From contig NC_047073.1 in the NCBI RefSeq assembly GCF_902459465.1, positions 62,001 through 126,000 of the forward strand: a DNA stretch of 64,000 bases. Reading direction: 5' to 3'. This DNA is from Asterias rubens (taxonomy: Eukaryota > Echinodermata > Asteroidea > Forcipulatida > Asteriidae). Under the pieces are notes generated by a model. The model saw only the letters and a list, made by a program, of their open reading frames with translations. It was not told the DNA's origin and did not search any database. This document shows positions 12,152 to 24,262 of the stretch, one piece after another (the first letter of the stretch is position 1; each line of letters starts with the position of its first letter). A program made the translations under genes and the position numbers.

Positions 12152-12505
12152 TCAACATCTTAGGTTCAGTAAGTTAATATCTTATATTCAGTAAGACAAC
12201 ATCTTAGGTTCATTTAGTCAACATTATTATGTTCAGTAAGCCAACATTTAAGGTTCATTGAGTCAACATCTTATGTTTAGTAAGACAACATCTTAGGCTC
12301 ATTAAGTCAACATCTTAGGTTCATTGAGTCAAGATCTTAGGTTTATTGGGTCAACATCTTATGTTTAGTAACACAACATCTTAGGCTCATTGAGTCAACA
12401 TATTATGTTTAGTAAGTCAACATCTTATGTTCAGTAAGTCAACATCTTATCTTCAGTAAGTCAACAACTTGGGAGTGAACATATTATGTTCTGAAAGTCA
12501 ACACC
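12152..12505 (+). repeat. 23-24-bp minisatellite
   Basis: About 15 diverged copies of TAAGTCAACATCTTATGTTCAG. No open frame of note. It begins directly at the 3' end of the MITE. Confidence 0.85.
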
Positions 12506-13019
12506 TTTTTGATCAGTCGTCTTGAGGTACTGTTCTCGTTATTTGCCTGGGTAGACTTGCACTCTTTCAGCTCCGTACGATCGAACTCCTACCTCCATTG
12601 CTGTAGGCCTATTAGATCCGTCCCTCAGTCTATCCACACAATTGCGTTAGTTTCCAACCTGCGGTATAACTACATTATCCTTCAACTATACTGTAGTCTT
12701 AAACACAACTTGATCCATTGCTAAACCATCTCGGCCTCATCATGGTACTACTCCGTGTACGGTTACCGGATGGCGAGTACGGCATCTAGTGTTTAGGAAC
12801 AGAAAGCACTTGATCTCTTTGTTGACGATGGTCATGCAGTTTCTTAAAGGTGATGAACCAAAACATATTTCTTACAAAATAAATAAAGTACATTTTAAAA
12901 ACATTGACAACAAATTTATTGTTCACCCCTATAGATTTTCTTTAGAAAAAGAACCTTGCAAATGTTTATTGTTTTCTGAGATATGCTTTTGATGTAACTA
13001 TGAAGTCACAGAGATAGGA

Positions 13020-13215
13020 TTAGCTGTTGCAAACTGCTTTAAACAAACCAAAAGGACATGGTACAAGTCAAGCAAGCATAGTAATGGCCTGCAGAAGCTT
13101 CCACCCTATATAGCAGAGAATACACCTCTATCATGGTGCGGCCTTCTTGATGTTCTCCCCCTTCAAACCAATGTAACCAGACCGAGGCTTGGAGGAGAAA
13201 TGGTCTGGTTCCTTT
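13020..13215. repeat. Dispersed repeat, unclassified
   Basis: TTGCAAACTGCTT...CAAACCAAAAGGACATGGTA is shared with 60418-60490. Beyond that I see no structure. ORFs here look incidental. Confidence 0.4.
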
Positions 13216-14350
13216 CTGTACAATGAATATTAGAATCAATTACTGTTATTTGATACAAGGAACATGACCAAGATGGATGCAGCGCGTTAGAGGTCTATAA
13301 AGAAGCTGCCCGATACTACAGAGAAGGGACTGTTTTTAAAAACAGTGTATAAAATGGTCTAAATTTTGGGGGGAATGGGGGAGGGGACATTTTTGCATTA
13401 TTAGCAACAAATGACTGCTGTCAAAAATAAGATTCCCTTCAACACCTTTTTTATCAAATTTGTTCAGCTTTAAAGTGTACTGTCCTAGCTAGAAGCAATA
13501 ACAGCTCATTATATTCAGCGCGAGTGCCAAAACATATTCTATTTCCATGCAGCACGGTCTAGAAAAGCAAGAGGCTTCGATTGGTCGTCTTATCAGTCAG
13601 TAGTCACGAAACCTCATCGAAAAAAGATCAAGTAGAGTGCCGTTATTAATATTGGATCTCATAGAACGTTTTTTGTATGTATACAATCTGTGTATGCAAG
13701 TTAACCCCAAACAAGGCTATAAAAGCCACTCTTGGTATATAGGGGCTACAAGAAGAACAATATTTTTGAAAGTGAAAGAAATTCAGGGAAACTGAAGGTA
13801 GGAATTCATATTCTTCAGTCGAGATTGTAGGAAGGAGGGAAACATGCACCAGGCAAGGAGTTCCAAAGAGATGCAGTACGATGAAAACAACCGTTGGGGT
13901 GGCTCCTGGACATCTCAGTAACTGTAGGTTGCTGATAGAAACTAACGATTTCACTCATTTTTATTAAATTATTGTTCGTAATTATTCCTTAGTCACACCT
14001 CGATTAAGCATTTTATTGAAAACTCTCAATACTCACAAACTCATAATAATTCTACTTTTCCAGTCTTTTATTGCGTGTGTGTGGGAGGGGGGGGGGGGCG
14101 CTTGCCAGACTCCGATGGAAAAAATAATTAGAGATTTTAAAAAATTACTAAATGGCCTACAAACATTGTCCTTGCATTTCTTGTTATTGCTCGTTATGAA
14201 TTCGTATACGAGGTCGAGTATGTTTTCATTGCTATTAATATTCAGCCCCATAGCCGTCCTCGTTGGGATTATGAATGAGGAAAGTACCCTCTTATATGCC
14301 ACTTTTCTAGAGCTCTTTATAGGGATGTTATTTACATATAATTGCCGCCG
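13216..14350. other. Intergenic, no gene seen
   Basis: AT-rich unique sequence with a G run at 14081-14098. Reading frames up to 133 codons exist on both strands but show no motif, no compositional signal and no splice pattern I trust. Confidence 0.4.
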
Positions 14351-14354
14351 TCTG

Positions 14355-14725
14355 TTAAAGACACTGGACATCTTTGGTAATTCTTCTTACTTTGTGTATC
14401 TCAACATATGCATATAACAGACCTGTGAAAATTTGGACTCAGTTGGTCGTCGAAGTTTCGAGAGAATAATGGAAGAAAAAAAACACCCTTGTTGCACAGG
14501 TTGTGTGCTTACAGATACCTTGAATTCGAGACCTCAGCTGAGGTCTCTTCTCTTAACTGTTTTAGTGAGAAATTACTTCTTTCTCGAAAAGAGGGAGCCG
14601 TTTCTCACAATGTTCTATACTATCAATAGCTCTCAATTACTCGTTACCGAGTACGTTTTTGTTTTTTGGGTTTTTTTTGCTCACAATTATTTTGAGTAAT
14701 TACCAATAGTGCCCAGTACCTTTAA
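14355..14725 (+). mobile_element. MITE family A
   Basis: Starts GTTAAAGACACTGGACATC and ends GTGCCCAGTACCTTTAAT, with the GAGACCTCAGCTGAGGTCTC palindrome inside. It lies about 165 bp downstream of the coiled-coil gene's poly(A) signal. Confidence 0.85.
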
Positions 14726-14888
14726 TGGTGTTTAATGAGGGCTTATCTCCGATCTAAATTTGCATACTTTCTAACCTGCTCTCGATCAAAAGAACATTTC
14801 TAATAACAAGTGTGTACAAACTAAACAAATCTAGTTCAGCAATATTTTGGGTGGACCAATGGATCTAAAATAAACCCAACTAATTGAA

Positions 14889-14894
14889 TTTATT
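14889..14894 (-). terminator. Poly(A) signal AATAAA
   Basis: AATAAA on the minus strand, 73 bp past the stop codon at 14967-14969. Its position fits cleavage and polyadenylation of the two-exon gene above it. Confidence 0.5.
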
Positions 14895-14966
14895 TGTGCC
14901 CTTTAGTTAACGCCACTGGTGCAGAGACTAATATTGCTCGATCCAGGCCTACATCACATTGCCCTT

Positions 14967-17682
14967 TTAGTTGCCCTTCTCTAACGTACACATCCATGCC
15001 GTAGCTACGGGTAAGTCTCCGGTCACGTTGCCTGCTTGGCTCGGACCATTCCCAGCGGTCCCCGGTGTTTCTTGCATCAGTCTTATTTGATCTTGCTTCA
15101 CATCAGGTAATTCATGCACCTCTTTTAATGCTGCTATGGTGTCCAGAAGCTCTGTAGAAACCCTCAGTAATGCTCGATCTTGTTTGTCCAAATCTTCCTA
15201 TAAAACCGCAAGAGAGAAGGCACAGAAATCAATAACATGAAACTCAAGTTAATTAGGAAACGGAATGGGCAGAAGTTCATGTTAGCTTGGGAAAATTAAA
15301 AGGATCTAATTTTATCTCCTCTTCCTGCGCAGTTGAAGCTTGGCATTCCATCCACTCTTTATTAAAATCCCATGAAACATCGATAATCTGCGAGCAAATG
15401 CCATATATAGAAAGTACGCTTAAAATAAATAATGTTTTGAGACGCCTGAAACTATGGGCGACGAGTCTTTATAACGAATTCATCATAAATGTAGCAGGGT
15501 TTACCTTTATGAACTGTGGAATAATTCAAATGCTAAGTTGTTTGTGCAACAATATTACACGTCTGTAAACATGCTTTTCACATTTTCCATCAGGTTTTGT
15601 GCAATTTCCTTTTGGCTTTTAAATTACGAGCATTGTCAGCACTTCGGGAAATAAATAATATGGGAGTTGCATTTCTATATGGTTTTAGCCGAATTTGAAA
15701 TTCTGGCAAAATTATAGAGTAAAGTTTTCATTGTTTTCTTTGTTTTTATCAACTGCAACCGCTGAAAATGCAAACGTAGAAGCTATGAAAATGATATGTC
15801 CCATTTCGATTGAGAGACACAAATATTTGCTTACAATGTTATCAACAAGAACATTATAATATTATAGCTTAAAGTATTGAACAGTTGTACAATAATTATT
15901 GTTTAGTGTTGCACAAACTATTCGGTAGCTGATATTGGCAAACAATGGGGTCTAGACTGTCTTGACCAGATCATGTAAAGGCACAGGATCACGACACCTT
16001 TGGTAATTGTCAAAGACCAGTATTTTCACTTGATGTGTCTCAACATTAAATTCAAGTATTTTAGTGAGAAATAACTTCTTTCCCAAAAACCACATTACTT
16101 TAGAGGGAGCCATTTTCACTGTTTTATACTACGAACAGGTCGCCATTGCTCGTTGCTAAGTAAGTTTGAATGCGCATGATTATTTTGAGTAATTACCAAC
16201 AGTGTCCATGCCTTTAAATGTACAAGACTCCTCAGCTCGGCATTTTGCTCTAATGGCAAAGGGAGGGGTGGGTGAATGGTTGTGACAATACGATACAGTC
16301 AATGAGATGCAAAGAGTCACTAACTCCAAATGCTATCAATAACCAAACGACTGTCTACAACATAATGGTTCGTAATAAACCTTGTCCAGGGAAAATACCC
16401 AGGAATAAACAAATAGTCATTTTGCATTAGAAAGCCAAATACAAATTCCTTCAAATTGATGGCTTATAATGGCTTCAAAAAAATTGTACCAGCGTTTCAC
16501 CCCTTCACCCTTTCTTTTATTGCCTTTTTACCTAAACTTCGTTTATTGTCTCCTGTCTCTTCCGGTTTTACTTCCGTCTTGCGGAGTCACGGAAGGAGAC
16601 TTTCTCCAACCCGTTCCCTTGTCTGTATTCTTAAATGTTACATTTCAGGTTTTTTTTTATAAACTTCTGTTTAAATCTGAATGGAATAAATAAAATATGG
16701 TTGGGATGTCTAAACTAGAGGTTCGAATGGAGTGACGTCTACGACTTCCAAAAGGAGGAAATATCAATTACTATCCAGCTATGGAAACAATTAGAGCGTT
16801 ATTTTAAGATTTCCATTGTAGTATTGTTGGTAAATATTTCATAGATTTTATTTATTTATTATCTGCGGAGAAGGAACTATTTATAACAGGTTATCCTCGT
16901 CAGTGTTCTGTCCTTCTGAACTCAATTGGTAGTTGAAGTTGCGAGAGAACAATGGAAGAAAAAACAACCTTGTCGCACAAGTTTTGTGCTTTCAGATGAT
17001 TGACTTATTCCTTCAAATATTTTAGTGAGAAATAACTTCTTTCTCAAAAACTACGAGGTGAGCCGTTTCTCACAATGTTTTGTACCATCGATATTATTTT
17101 GAGTAATTACGAAAAGTGTTCAGAGCCTTTAAGTTTGTACCTGGCATTATTGGCATGAGAACAGAGAGACGAGTTGTATTTCAACTAGGACGACCCAGAA
17201 CATCTGATCAAGATACGAGGAGTAAGTGTTTCTATTGACCTTTCCTTCTGCTGTCTTGAATAAGCCTAAATTGCACAACATTAAAGGAACTGAACACTAC
17301 TAAATTATCTTCAATAATTTCTTACAATTTTGTGTTTCTGCTTATATTTTTAATAAATCAATTACTTTTGTAAAAAAAAATACTCCAGTAATGTTGATTG
17401 ATCAAAGTATTAAGCAGTTTACACATTTCGAGTTATGGTTTCATAAAAATATTATTCCACAATTTGTACAAAATAACAACAGAACAAATAGTGCAAGTTT
17501 TCGTAATTTTTTCTCCAACAATGTAAACAATGTTTTTAGAACAAAATAGAGACGTTTAATGGATGTTCCCTCGATGTAATAAAAGACAGCATAATACTCA
17601 CAATGATTTGTCTGAGCTCTCGTCTCACGGTTGACTTCTGTTGACCGTAATGAAAGCCTTCGCTTCGTGTTGCTGGATCCAT
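14967..17682 (-). CDS. Small coiled-coil protein, 103 aa, function unknown
   Basis: Two exons: 17602-17682 (27 codons from the ATG at 17680-17682) and 14967-15197 (76 codons plus stop). The donor is GTGAGT and the acceptor is tttatag, both phase 0, giving an uninterrupted join RRELRQII|EDLDKQDRALL. The N-terminus is polar and basic (MDPATRSEGFHYGQQKSTV). Residues ~18-60 are a charged heptad-like helix, STELLDTIAALKEVHELPDV, that suggests a short coiled coil. The C-terminus is loose and Gly/Pro-rich, ending TAWMCTLEKGN. There is no signal peptide or membrane segment. The frame fits across a good intron, and a poly(A) signal follows, so I believe it is real. I do not recognise the family. It shares strand with ERCC6L2, but the 6-kb gap argues against any shared transcript. 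Confidence 0.65.
15976..16218 (+). mobile_element. MITE family A, internally deleted
   Basis: Starts GTAAAGGCACAGGATCACG and ends GTGTCCATGCCTTTAAAT. It lacks about 120 bp between CTCAACAT and the ATTTTAGTGAGAAAT block. Confidence 0.8.
16905..17133 (+). mobile_element. MITE family A, 5' truncated
   Basis: Enters the family at TGAACTCAATTGGTAGTTGA and ends GTGTTCAGAGCCTTTAAG. It lies in the intron of the small coiled-coil gene. Confidence 0.75.
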
Positions 17683-17719
17683 CGAGTAAATAAATTTCAG
17701 TCAAAACAACCTTGCAATT

Positions 17720-18640
17720 ACAGTCAAGCAGCTTACAGTTAGCTCTCCTCTCTGCTCATTCTTCCTTCCACTGTTTCCTTTCTGTCTCTCGCTGCAAGAA
17801 GAAGACTCCCCAAGAAAATAGCTGAAGATACCGATCGGCAGTACTCCCAATTCATGCACATCTCACCACATCTCACACTTCACTATATGTTAACCACGTG
17901 CCGCGGGCTACAAATTTAGCCGTCAAGAAAACGTAACATGCGCACGGTTCGGTTATTGATGGGTGCTCTGGAGTGTTAGATCTGGCAGCTTGTCAACATC
18001 AACTAATCTAAAATGCCTCATTCTGCTGCACCATGGTGATGGAATCCAAAGCAAAAAATATTTCACTCTATTAATTCAGCTATGATGACATCAAAAAGAG
18101 CAAGACACAGGCACTCGCACATGGGTAGACTGTTAGTATTACTTTAAATGATCTCTAAATTGATTAACTCATATGAAGGTTTGGTTATGCGCAAGCTGAG
18201 TGCAGCGTTATACCGGTACCGTCAAAACACGTCTCCAATAACGAACATGTCATAGCCTCAAGGATAGTCAAACCCATGGGGGTAGAATCTGCATTAAAAC
18301 AACACTACCTGTCCACGCAAATTATTCCTGATGATATCGAATACAGTCCTTTGGTTAAAAAGGTCATAACAACGGTTTGGACGGCCACTATCATAAATAT
18401 AAGCTCCATTTGCTTTCACAAATACTAATGCAAGCTAGTCACGCGTATACCTTCACTCGGTAACGTTGGCAACAGAGTGAATAAGAAACCCTCAAGGTAA
18501 AATTATATAAAAAATGGCCGCAAATTACATAGGATAAACACACGGCTAAAAACACAGTACATAAACCGACCCATCATAGCTAACTTTCATGGTGGTTGCC
18601 AGAGCTAACTCATTTCCTTTGTCTGTTTTATAGTATTTCC
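17720..18640. other. Intergenic, no gene seen
   Basis: Probable 5' flank of the small coiled-coil gene. Moderately GC-rich near 17880-17960. No ORF of interest and no repeat match within the window. Confidence 0.4.
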
Positions 18641-18645
18641 TTCCG

Positions 18646-19005
18646 TGTTTCATTTACAGTGTGAGGACACAGTCCGAGTAATTTACCATTTAGCAGATCT
18701 TGATAGCCCACATCAAACATGCATGGTGCTTTCACTTCATAGATGCTTTCCAATGAATTTCACAATTTCCTTTCATTTTAATGTATTTGAGATTATCATT
18801 TCAGCTCGAGCCAATGGTTGGCGCACTCCTACATTGCACGCAGTTATGCGTGCATGGCAGCTGCCAGTATACAGCCAGTTCATACAGCGCATAATTCTTT
18901 TGTTCAATAACAATAGACATTTTTTGCTAAGATATTAAGTGAGTCTATCTAGAAGGTCTATTATTGGCGAGTCTCAACAAATCTCAAGTAGCAATTTATT
19001 TCACA
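18646..19005 (+). repeat. 350-bp dispersed segment, copy 1
   Basis: Begins GTTTCATTTACAGTGTGAGG and ends near TCAAGTAGCAATTTATTTCA. It is nearly identical to 22463-22812. This copy has 14 extra bases (aggacacagtccga) near the left end. It includes the near-palindrome TGCACGCAGTTATGCGTGCA. No family recognised. Confidence 0.85.
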
Positions 19006-20000
19006 GCCAAGTTTTCGACTAGGTTGCAAACCGTTGTTATTTTTTTAAGAATAACACATCACAGTACATCAATCCAAAAGAGATATATTTCCATTTTTTC
19101 AACGTCGAGAAAACAGCAAATAAAAACCTAAAGATCCCCAGAACGCCTCAGAACTGCCCCAAGGCTGAATAAAGGTGGAATTAAACAAAAACAAATGGGT
19201 CCATCCGTTCTGAAATCATTTCCTCGCTTGGTTTGAAGTTTAATTCCATCTTCATATAAATCTTCTTCGTAATTGCATATTGTATAGAGATTTGTTTTCA
19301 TTGCCCAAATAAGAAAACGAAGTTGCGGAGAATATTAAAAATAAATATTTAAAGACGTGCAACTCTGTAAATTAAATGAGAGGAAATGCCCAAAGCACAC
19401 AAAGCATTGTGTATTCTACTCTCTGTGGCCTTTCGGTAGGGACATATATATAATATGCCCTTATTTCTATAATATTGTAATGTTAGTTTGGATTTGTGTT
19501 TTTTTATTCGCAAATACAACAACTTTACACAAAAGAAAAAACACACTTGAGTTTGTTAATTCTTTCAAAAGTGGACGGATTTATTGTTTTAAATTATAAA
19601 ATGTGAAACCTTTCGACAAACGACCTTGACGATTATTCATCCGTTTGATACACTTCACAAAAAGCAAATATTTATATTGAACACGACATATTTCTTCGTT
19701 TCAAAACACAAAATCACACAATATAAATAACCACAATAATCTACAGCACATTTTAAGATATAAAAGAACACTGAATAAAATGGTCCCAAGGTTGGAGTTA
19801 AATGCTGTACAATGAAAGACTATGTGTTTTTGGCGACAGTCTACTTAGCCCCAATAAACTGATGACCTTATAATTGTAATTAAATGAACCACTAGAGTTA
19901 ATATCCATTGTCATCTAATTTAATGTTAGTTGGAGAATGGTTTAGAGTGTAAGGTTCCTAATATCATATTCATCTCAAGTTGGTAAATATTTTTGGTAAA
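19006..20000. other. Intergenic, no gene seen
   Basis: AT-rich unique sequence. No frame or repeat stands out. Confidence 0.4.
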
Positions 20001-20024
20001 TGATAATCTCTGAATGAGTCGGGT

Positions 20025-20040
20025 TGTTCTGAAAAGAACC
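20025..20040 (-). promoter_or_regulatory. Histone-type 3' stem-loop remnant
   Basis: The minus strand reads CAACGGTTCTTTTCAGAACA. This resembles the replication-dependent histone mRNA stem-loop (GGYYCTTTTCAGRRCC, UUUC loop). The last base breaks the outermost pair. No histone gene lies upstream on that strand; a 73-bp satellite is there instead. Confidence 0.4.
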
Positions 20041-20084
20041 GTTGGTTTCAACTGGACGTTTGGATAAGTATGCTCCGATGTCTT

Positions 20085-21028
20085 GTATAGAAAGCTATAC
20101 TGATGATGCATACTGCTTCAAGTAATACTCATTTCAATCTTGTACTGCCTATGTCTTCTATAGAAAGCTATACTGATGATGCATACTGCTTCAAGTAATA
20201 CTCATTTCAATCTTGTACTGCCTATGTCTTCTATAGAAAGCTATACTGATGATGCATACTGCTTCAAGTAATACTCATTTCAATCTTGTACTGCCTATGT
20301 CTTCTATAGAAAGCTATACTGATGATGCATACTGCTTCAAGTAATACTCATTTCAATCTTGTACTGCCTATGTCTTCTATAGAAAGCTATACTGATGATG
20401 CATACTGCTTCAAGTAATACTCATTTCAATCTTGTACTGCCTATGTCTTCTATAGAAAGCTATACTGATGATGCATACTGCTTCAAGTAATACTCATTTC
20501 AATCTTGTACTGCCTATGTCTTCTATAGAAAGCTATACTGATGATGCATACTGCTTCAAGTAATACTCATTTCAATCTTGTACTGCCTATGTCTTCTATA
20601 GAAAGCTATACTGATGATGCATACTGCTTCAAGTAATACTCATTTCAATCTTGTACTGCCTATGTCTTCTATAGAAAGCTATACTGATGATGCATACTGC
20701 TTCAAGTAATACTCATTTCAATCTTGTACTGCCTATGTCTTCTATAGAAAGCTATACTGATGATGCATACTGCTTCAAGTAATACTCATTTCAATCTTGT
20801 ACTGCCTATGTCTTCAATAGAAAGCTATACTGATGATGCATACTGCTTCAAGTAATACTCATTTCAATCTTGTACTGCCTATGTCTTCTATAGAAAGCTA
20901 TACTGATGATGCATACTGCTTCAAGTAATACTCATTTCAATCTTGTACTGCCTATGTCTTCTATAGAAAGCTATACTGATGATGCATACTGCTTCAAGTA
21001 ATGCTCATTTCAATCTCTTACTGCCTAT
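20085..21028 (+). repeat. 73-bp satellite, ~13 copies
   Basis: Near-identical head-to-tail copies of a 73-bp unit containing CTATAGAAAGCTATACTGAT. Only a handful of substitutions (for example at 20816) separate copies, so the array is young or homogenised. The first and last copies are degraded. Confidence 0.95.
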
Positions 21029-21224
21029 ACACTTAATAAAACCCATCCAATTTTAGATTTGCAAATTGACCTCGCCATTTCTGAATGTTGCTCCAGCAAT
21101 TAAATCAACTTTCAATTTGCTAATAATCACTACTTATTGTAGTCAATGGTGCTGTGACACAAATATAATGATATGAACAACTCAGCCATTCAAGCTGTAA
21201 CACAACCATGATCAATGACATCTA

Positions 21225-21584
21225 AAATTAAAATAATTATAAGCATAAAACCTTACTTGGTTACGAGTAATGGGGAGAGGTTGATAGTATAAAACATTGT
21301 AAGAAATGGCTCCCTCTGAAGTAACGTAGTTTTTGAGAAAGAATTAAATTCTCAATTAAATATTTGAATTGAATAAGGAACCTCAGCTGAGATCTCGAAT
21401 TCAAGGCATTTCAAAGCACACAACTTATGAGACAAGGGTGTTTTTTCTTCCATTATGCCTTGCAACTTCAAAACCAATTGAGACCAAGTTTTAACAGGTT
21501 TGTTTTTGTGTGCATATGTTGAGATACACCAAGTGACAAGACTGGTCTTTGACAATTACCAAAGTTGTCCAGTGCCTTTAAAGT
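21225..21584 (-). mobile_element. MITE family A, one end lost
   Basis: Family match from AAAATAATTATAAGCATAAA to GTCCAGTGCCTTTAAAG. The TTAAAGGCACTGG at the left end is missing. The palindrome is GACCTCAGCTGAGATCTC-like with one change. Confidence 0.8.
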
Positions 21585-21999
21585 TGCACAGTATTTTAAG
21601 AAATGTTTAATCAATATTAAGTTTATTTCAAGATGCTCCAGTAGGCTTTTTTTTTCTGGCTCAGTTTGTCTTTTGTGTTTACAAATAGATATATACAAAC
21701 CATTACAGAAATAATTTAAATTCGATAAAAATCAAACAGTATATAAACTTATATCAATATTTCAATAATAGTAGATTTTTTTCGCAGCTATTTAAGACAC
21801 AATTCACGCACACCCATTTACTTATTCGCACTCGTAATCACACATTTAAATCATCTTTGTAATATCATTCCTTGGTTCAATTTGTTGACATTTTCCTCAA
21901 ATCGACTTTATTTGACTGTACCTTATGATGGGTGTTTGAAAGGCTTCAAATAAAGGAACACAACAAAAAACAATACAAAATAAATAAATAATAAACTTG

Positions 22000-22363
22000 C
22001 TAAGTAAAAGACTTACTTGGTAACAAGCAATGGAGCAAATACATGAAAATGAAATGAAATGGAGAGCTGTTGATAGTACAAAACATTGTGAGAAACAGCT
22101 CCCCCTGAAGTAATGTAGTATTTTAGAAAGAAGTAATCGCTTCTTAAAACATTTGAATTTCATACCTTACCTGAGGTCTCTAATTAAAGGCATCTGAAAG
22201 CACACTACTTGTAAGACAAGGGTGTTTTTTTCTTCCACTATTCTCGCAACTTCGTCAACAAATTGAGTTTAAATTTTCACAGTTTTTTGATTTTATGCAT
22301 GTTGAGAACCAAGTGAAAAGATCGGTATTTGACAATTACCAAATACGTCCAGTGCCTTTAAAT
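22000..22363 (-). mobile_element. MITE family A, one end lost
   Basis: From GTAAAAGACTTACTTGGTAA to ACGTCCAGTGCCTTTAAAT, with a 23-bp insertion of ATGAAA-type repeats at about 22042. Confidence 0.8.
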
Positions 22364-22462
22364 TACTTGATAAATATTGCAATAATGGAAAAGGCCACAA
22401 ATCCTAAATTACTTATAAGGACTCTGTATTTGAAAAAAAAAGTTCTGTTTGTTCTTTGTATT

Positions 22463-22812
22463 ACTTACCGAGTTTCATTTACAGTGTGTAATTTACCATT
22501 TAGCAGATCTTGATAGCCCACATCAAACATGCATGGTGCTTTCACTTCATAGATGCTTTCCAATGAATTCACAATTTCCTTTCATTTTAATGTATTTGAG
22601 ATTATCATTTCAGCTCTACCCAATGGTTGGCGCACTCCTACATTGCACGCAGTTATGCGTGCATGGCAGCTGCCAGTATACAGCCAGTTCATACAGCGCA
22701 TAATTCTTTTGTTCAATAACAATAGACATTTTTTGCTAAGATATTAAGTGAGTCTATCTAGTGGGTCTATTATTGGCGAGTCTCAACAAATCTCAAGTAA
22801 CAATTTATTTCA
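22463..22812 (+). repeat. 350-bp dispersed segment, copy 2
   Basis: Second copy of the 18646-19005 segment in the same orientation, about 3.8 kb away. It lacks the 14 bases and has one extra base near 22570. Confidence 0.85.
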
Positions 22813-23089
22813 TAAGTCTCTTTCTCAAGTATGAGATCCTTGTACTAGTAGCCACAAGTAAAAAGTTTCCACAACTTGAATTTGTTTACAAGAACATTAG
22901 CCCAGGACCAGTGGTTTTTCTACCAGACATGAGCAAAAGTGAGACTGTTTATGTGGAATAGTTGGTGTAAGTAATTGTTTTAAGTGACAAGTGAAGTCTG
23001 GTTGTTTTTACCTAAGTGGTTTTCATTAAATGTCTTGTTGATAAACAAATAGATTTCGAGTGGCTGTTCATCATCCTTTTTCAGGACTC

Positions 23090-23990
23090 TCTAGCGGTAG
23101 CCTCCTTCACCTGGGCCCAGGGTCTACATTTGGCGACCTTGCCAGGACGGGTGCGTCTGCAGCTAAAACCCGACGACGTGGGCCTGTCCTGTGACTACAA
23201 ACCAGGAATGAGAGAGACCTGATGTGAAGAGACCATATTCCCCTGTTATAACCAGTTGTCCTTCCAGTGTTCAAGATGACTGCCCTTGAAACCCACAGCG
23301 TAGTACATGCCTTACTGCAATCTGCAAAGAGAGAGGACTTGCTCAAGGTATGTGCTGTAGCAGAAATTGAGGGTGAGGGCAAGACAACCCATGCCCTCCT
23401 CCACCCAAGTCTGAAGGTATCTTTGTAGTAAGAAAGTAGAGGGGAGCGACGATGAAGGCCTTGCAGTTTTGCAACAGATGGTGCAAGTTCTCAAATCTAC
23501 CTCCAGCCCTGACCCTAGTATGAGGCTATACAACAGTGAGCAGAGTGACCAATCAAATCCAACCGATGTGACAACTTGAGCGATCTTACAGTGGGAATAC
23601 AAGATCTTCGGGCAAATCAGAGATCTGGGGCAAAAGAACATAATCATCTGGCAACCAGCTGAATGGATGAGTTGATGTGGCCACTTTCAAGACAAAATGC
23701 AATCGATTTAAAGTAAAGACAAGGAATGCGTTTGAAGGAGAGATGGCAATGTCCAAAACGACCCCCATCTTGTCCCTTTGAAGCTCTTAGGTACACCCTG
23801 GAGGAAGAAAACAGAAGGAGTCACATCACCCAGCCTCTTCTCATAACCAATTAGCACTTGGAAGTGGCCCATTAGAAATACGTTATGGCCACCCTTGTGC
23901 TTCCAAGTTTTACGTCGGCAATAAACTCCTTGCGTACAATATCTTTTGCTGTTCAGCCTGCTCCCAGCCAGCATACATAATTGGAGGGAA
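23090..23990 (+). mobile_element. LTR-retrotransposon gag-like remnant
   Basis: At 23130, TTTGGCGACC looks like a primer-binding site after a possible LTR end. From 23277 the frame MTALETHSVVHALLQSAKRE and EDLLKVCAVAEIEGEGKTTH resembles the start of gypsy-type Gag. It is broken by a stop within about 50 codons. Fragments of the same frame set follow (SSDEGLAVLQQMVQVL, then EALRYTLEEENRRSHH). No protease, polymerase or second LTR is visible. The element is dead. Confidence 0.35.
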
Positions 23991-24160
23991 GAAATCTGTA
24001 AACAAACGAATGAAAACAGAACACATGCGCACTACTATTTAGCAAGCGTCTTACAGTGCTTTTTACGATGGAAAATGAAGACTCAAAATAACAGCAAGGC
24101 AACATGTTATACTTTAACTGTGTCATTTGGAGATTATTATTGCAACTCTTGTCAAGGAAA

Positions 24161-24262
24161 AAGTTCCAACTTTGGCTAACAAGTTCCAACTTTGGCTATC
24201 AAGTTCCAACTTTGCCTATCAAGTTCCAACTTTGGCTAACAAGTTCCAACTTTGGCTGATTA
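24161..24262 (+). repeat. 20-bp repeat, 5 copies
   Basis: AAGTTCCAACTTTGGCTAAC repeated five times with one or two substitutions per copy. Confidence 0.9.

Larger units (their letters stand above)
11433..12692. mobile_element. 1.26-kb element with ~55-bp inverted ends
   Basis: The left end CAGTATAGTTGAAGGATAAA and on through CGGTTGGAAACTAACGCAAT recurs inverted at 12638-12692. Inside are a 43-bp tandem duplication (11484-11570), one family A MITE and a 23-24-bp array. No transposase reading frame is visible. Confidence 0.65.

Noticed and set aside
14016..14417. 133-codon plus frame
   Set aside because: AT-rich, runs into a family A MITE, no motif; a similar frame is open on the other strand.
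20085..21028. CRISPR-like regular array
   Set aside because: Eukaryotic satellite: the full 73-bp unit is repeated with no unique spacers.
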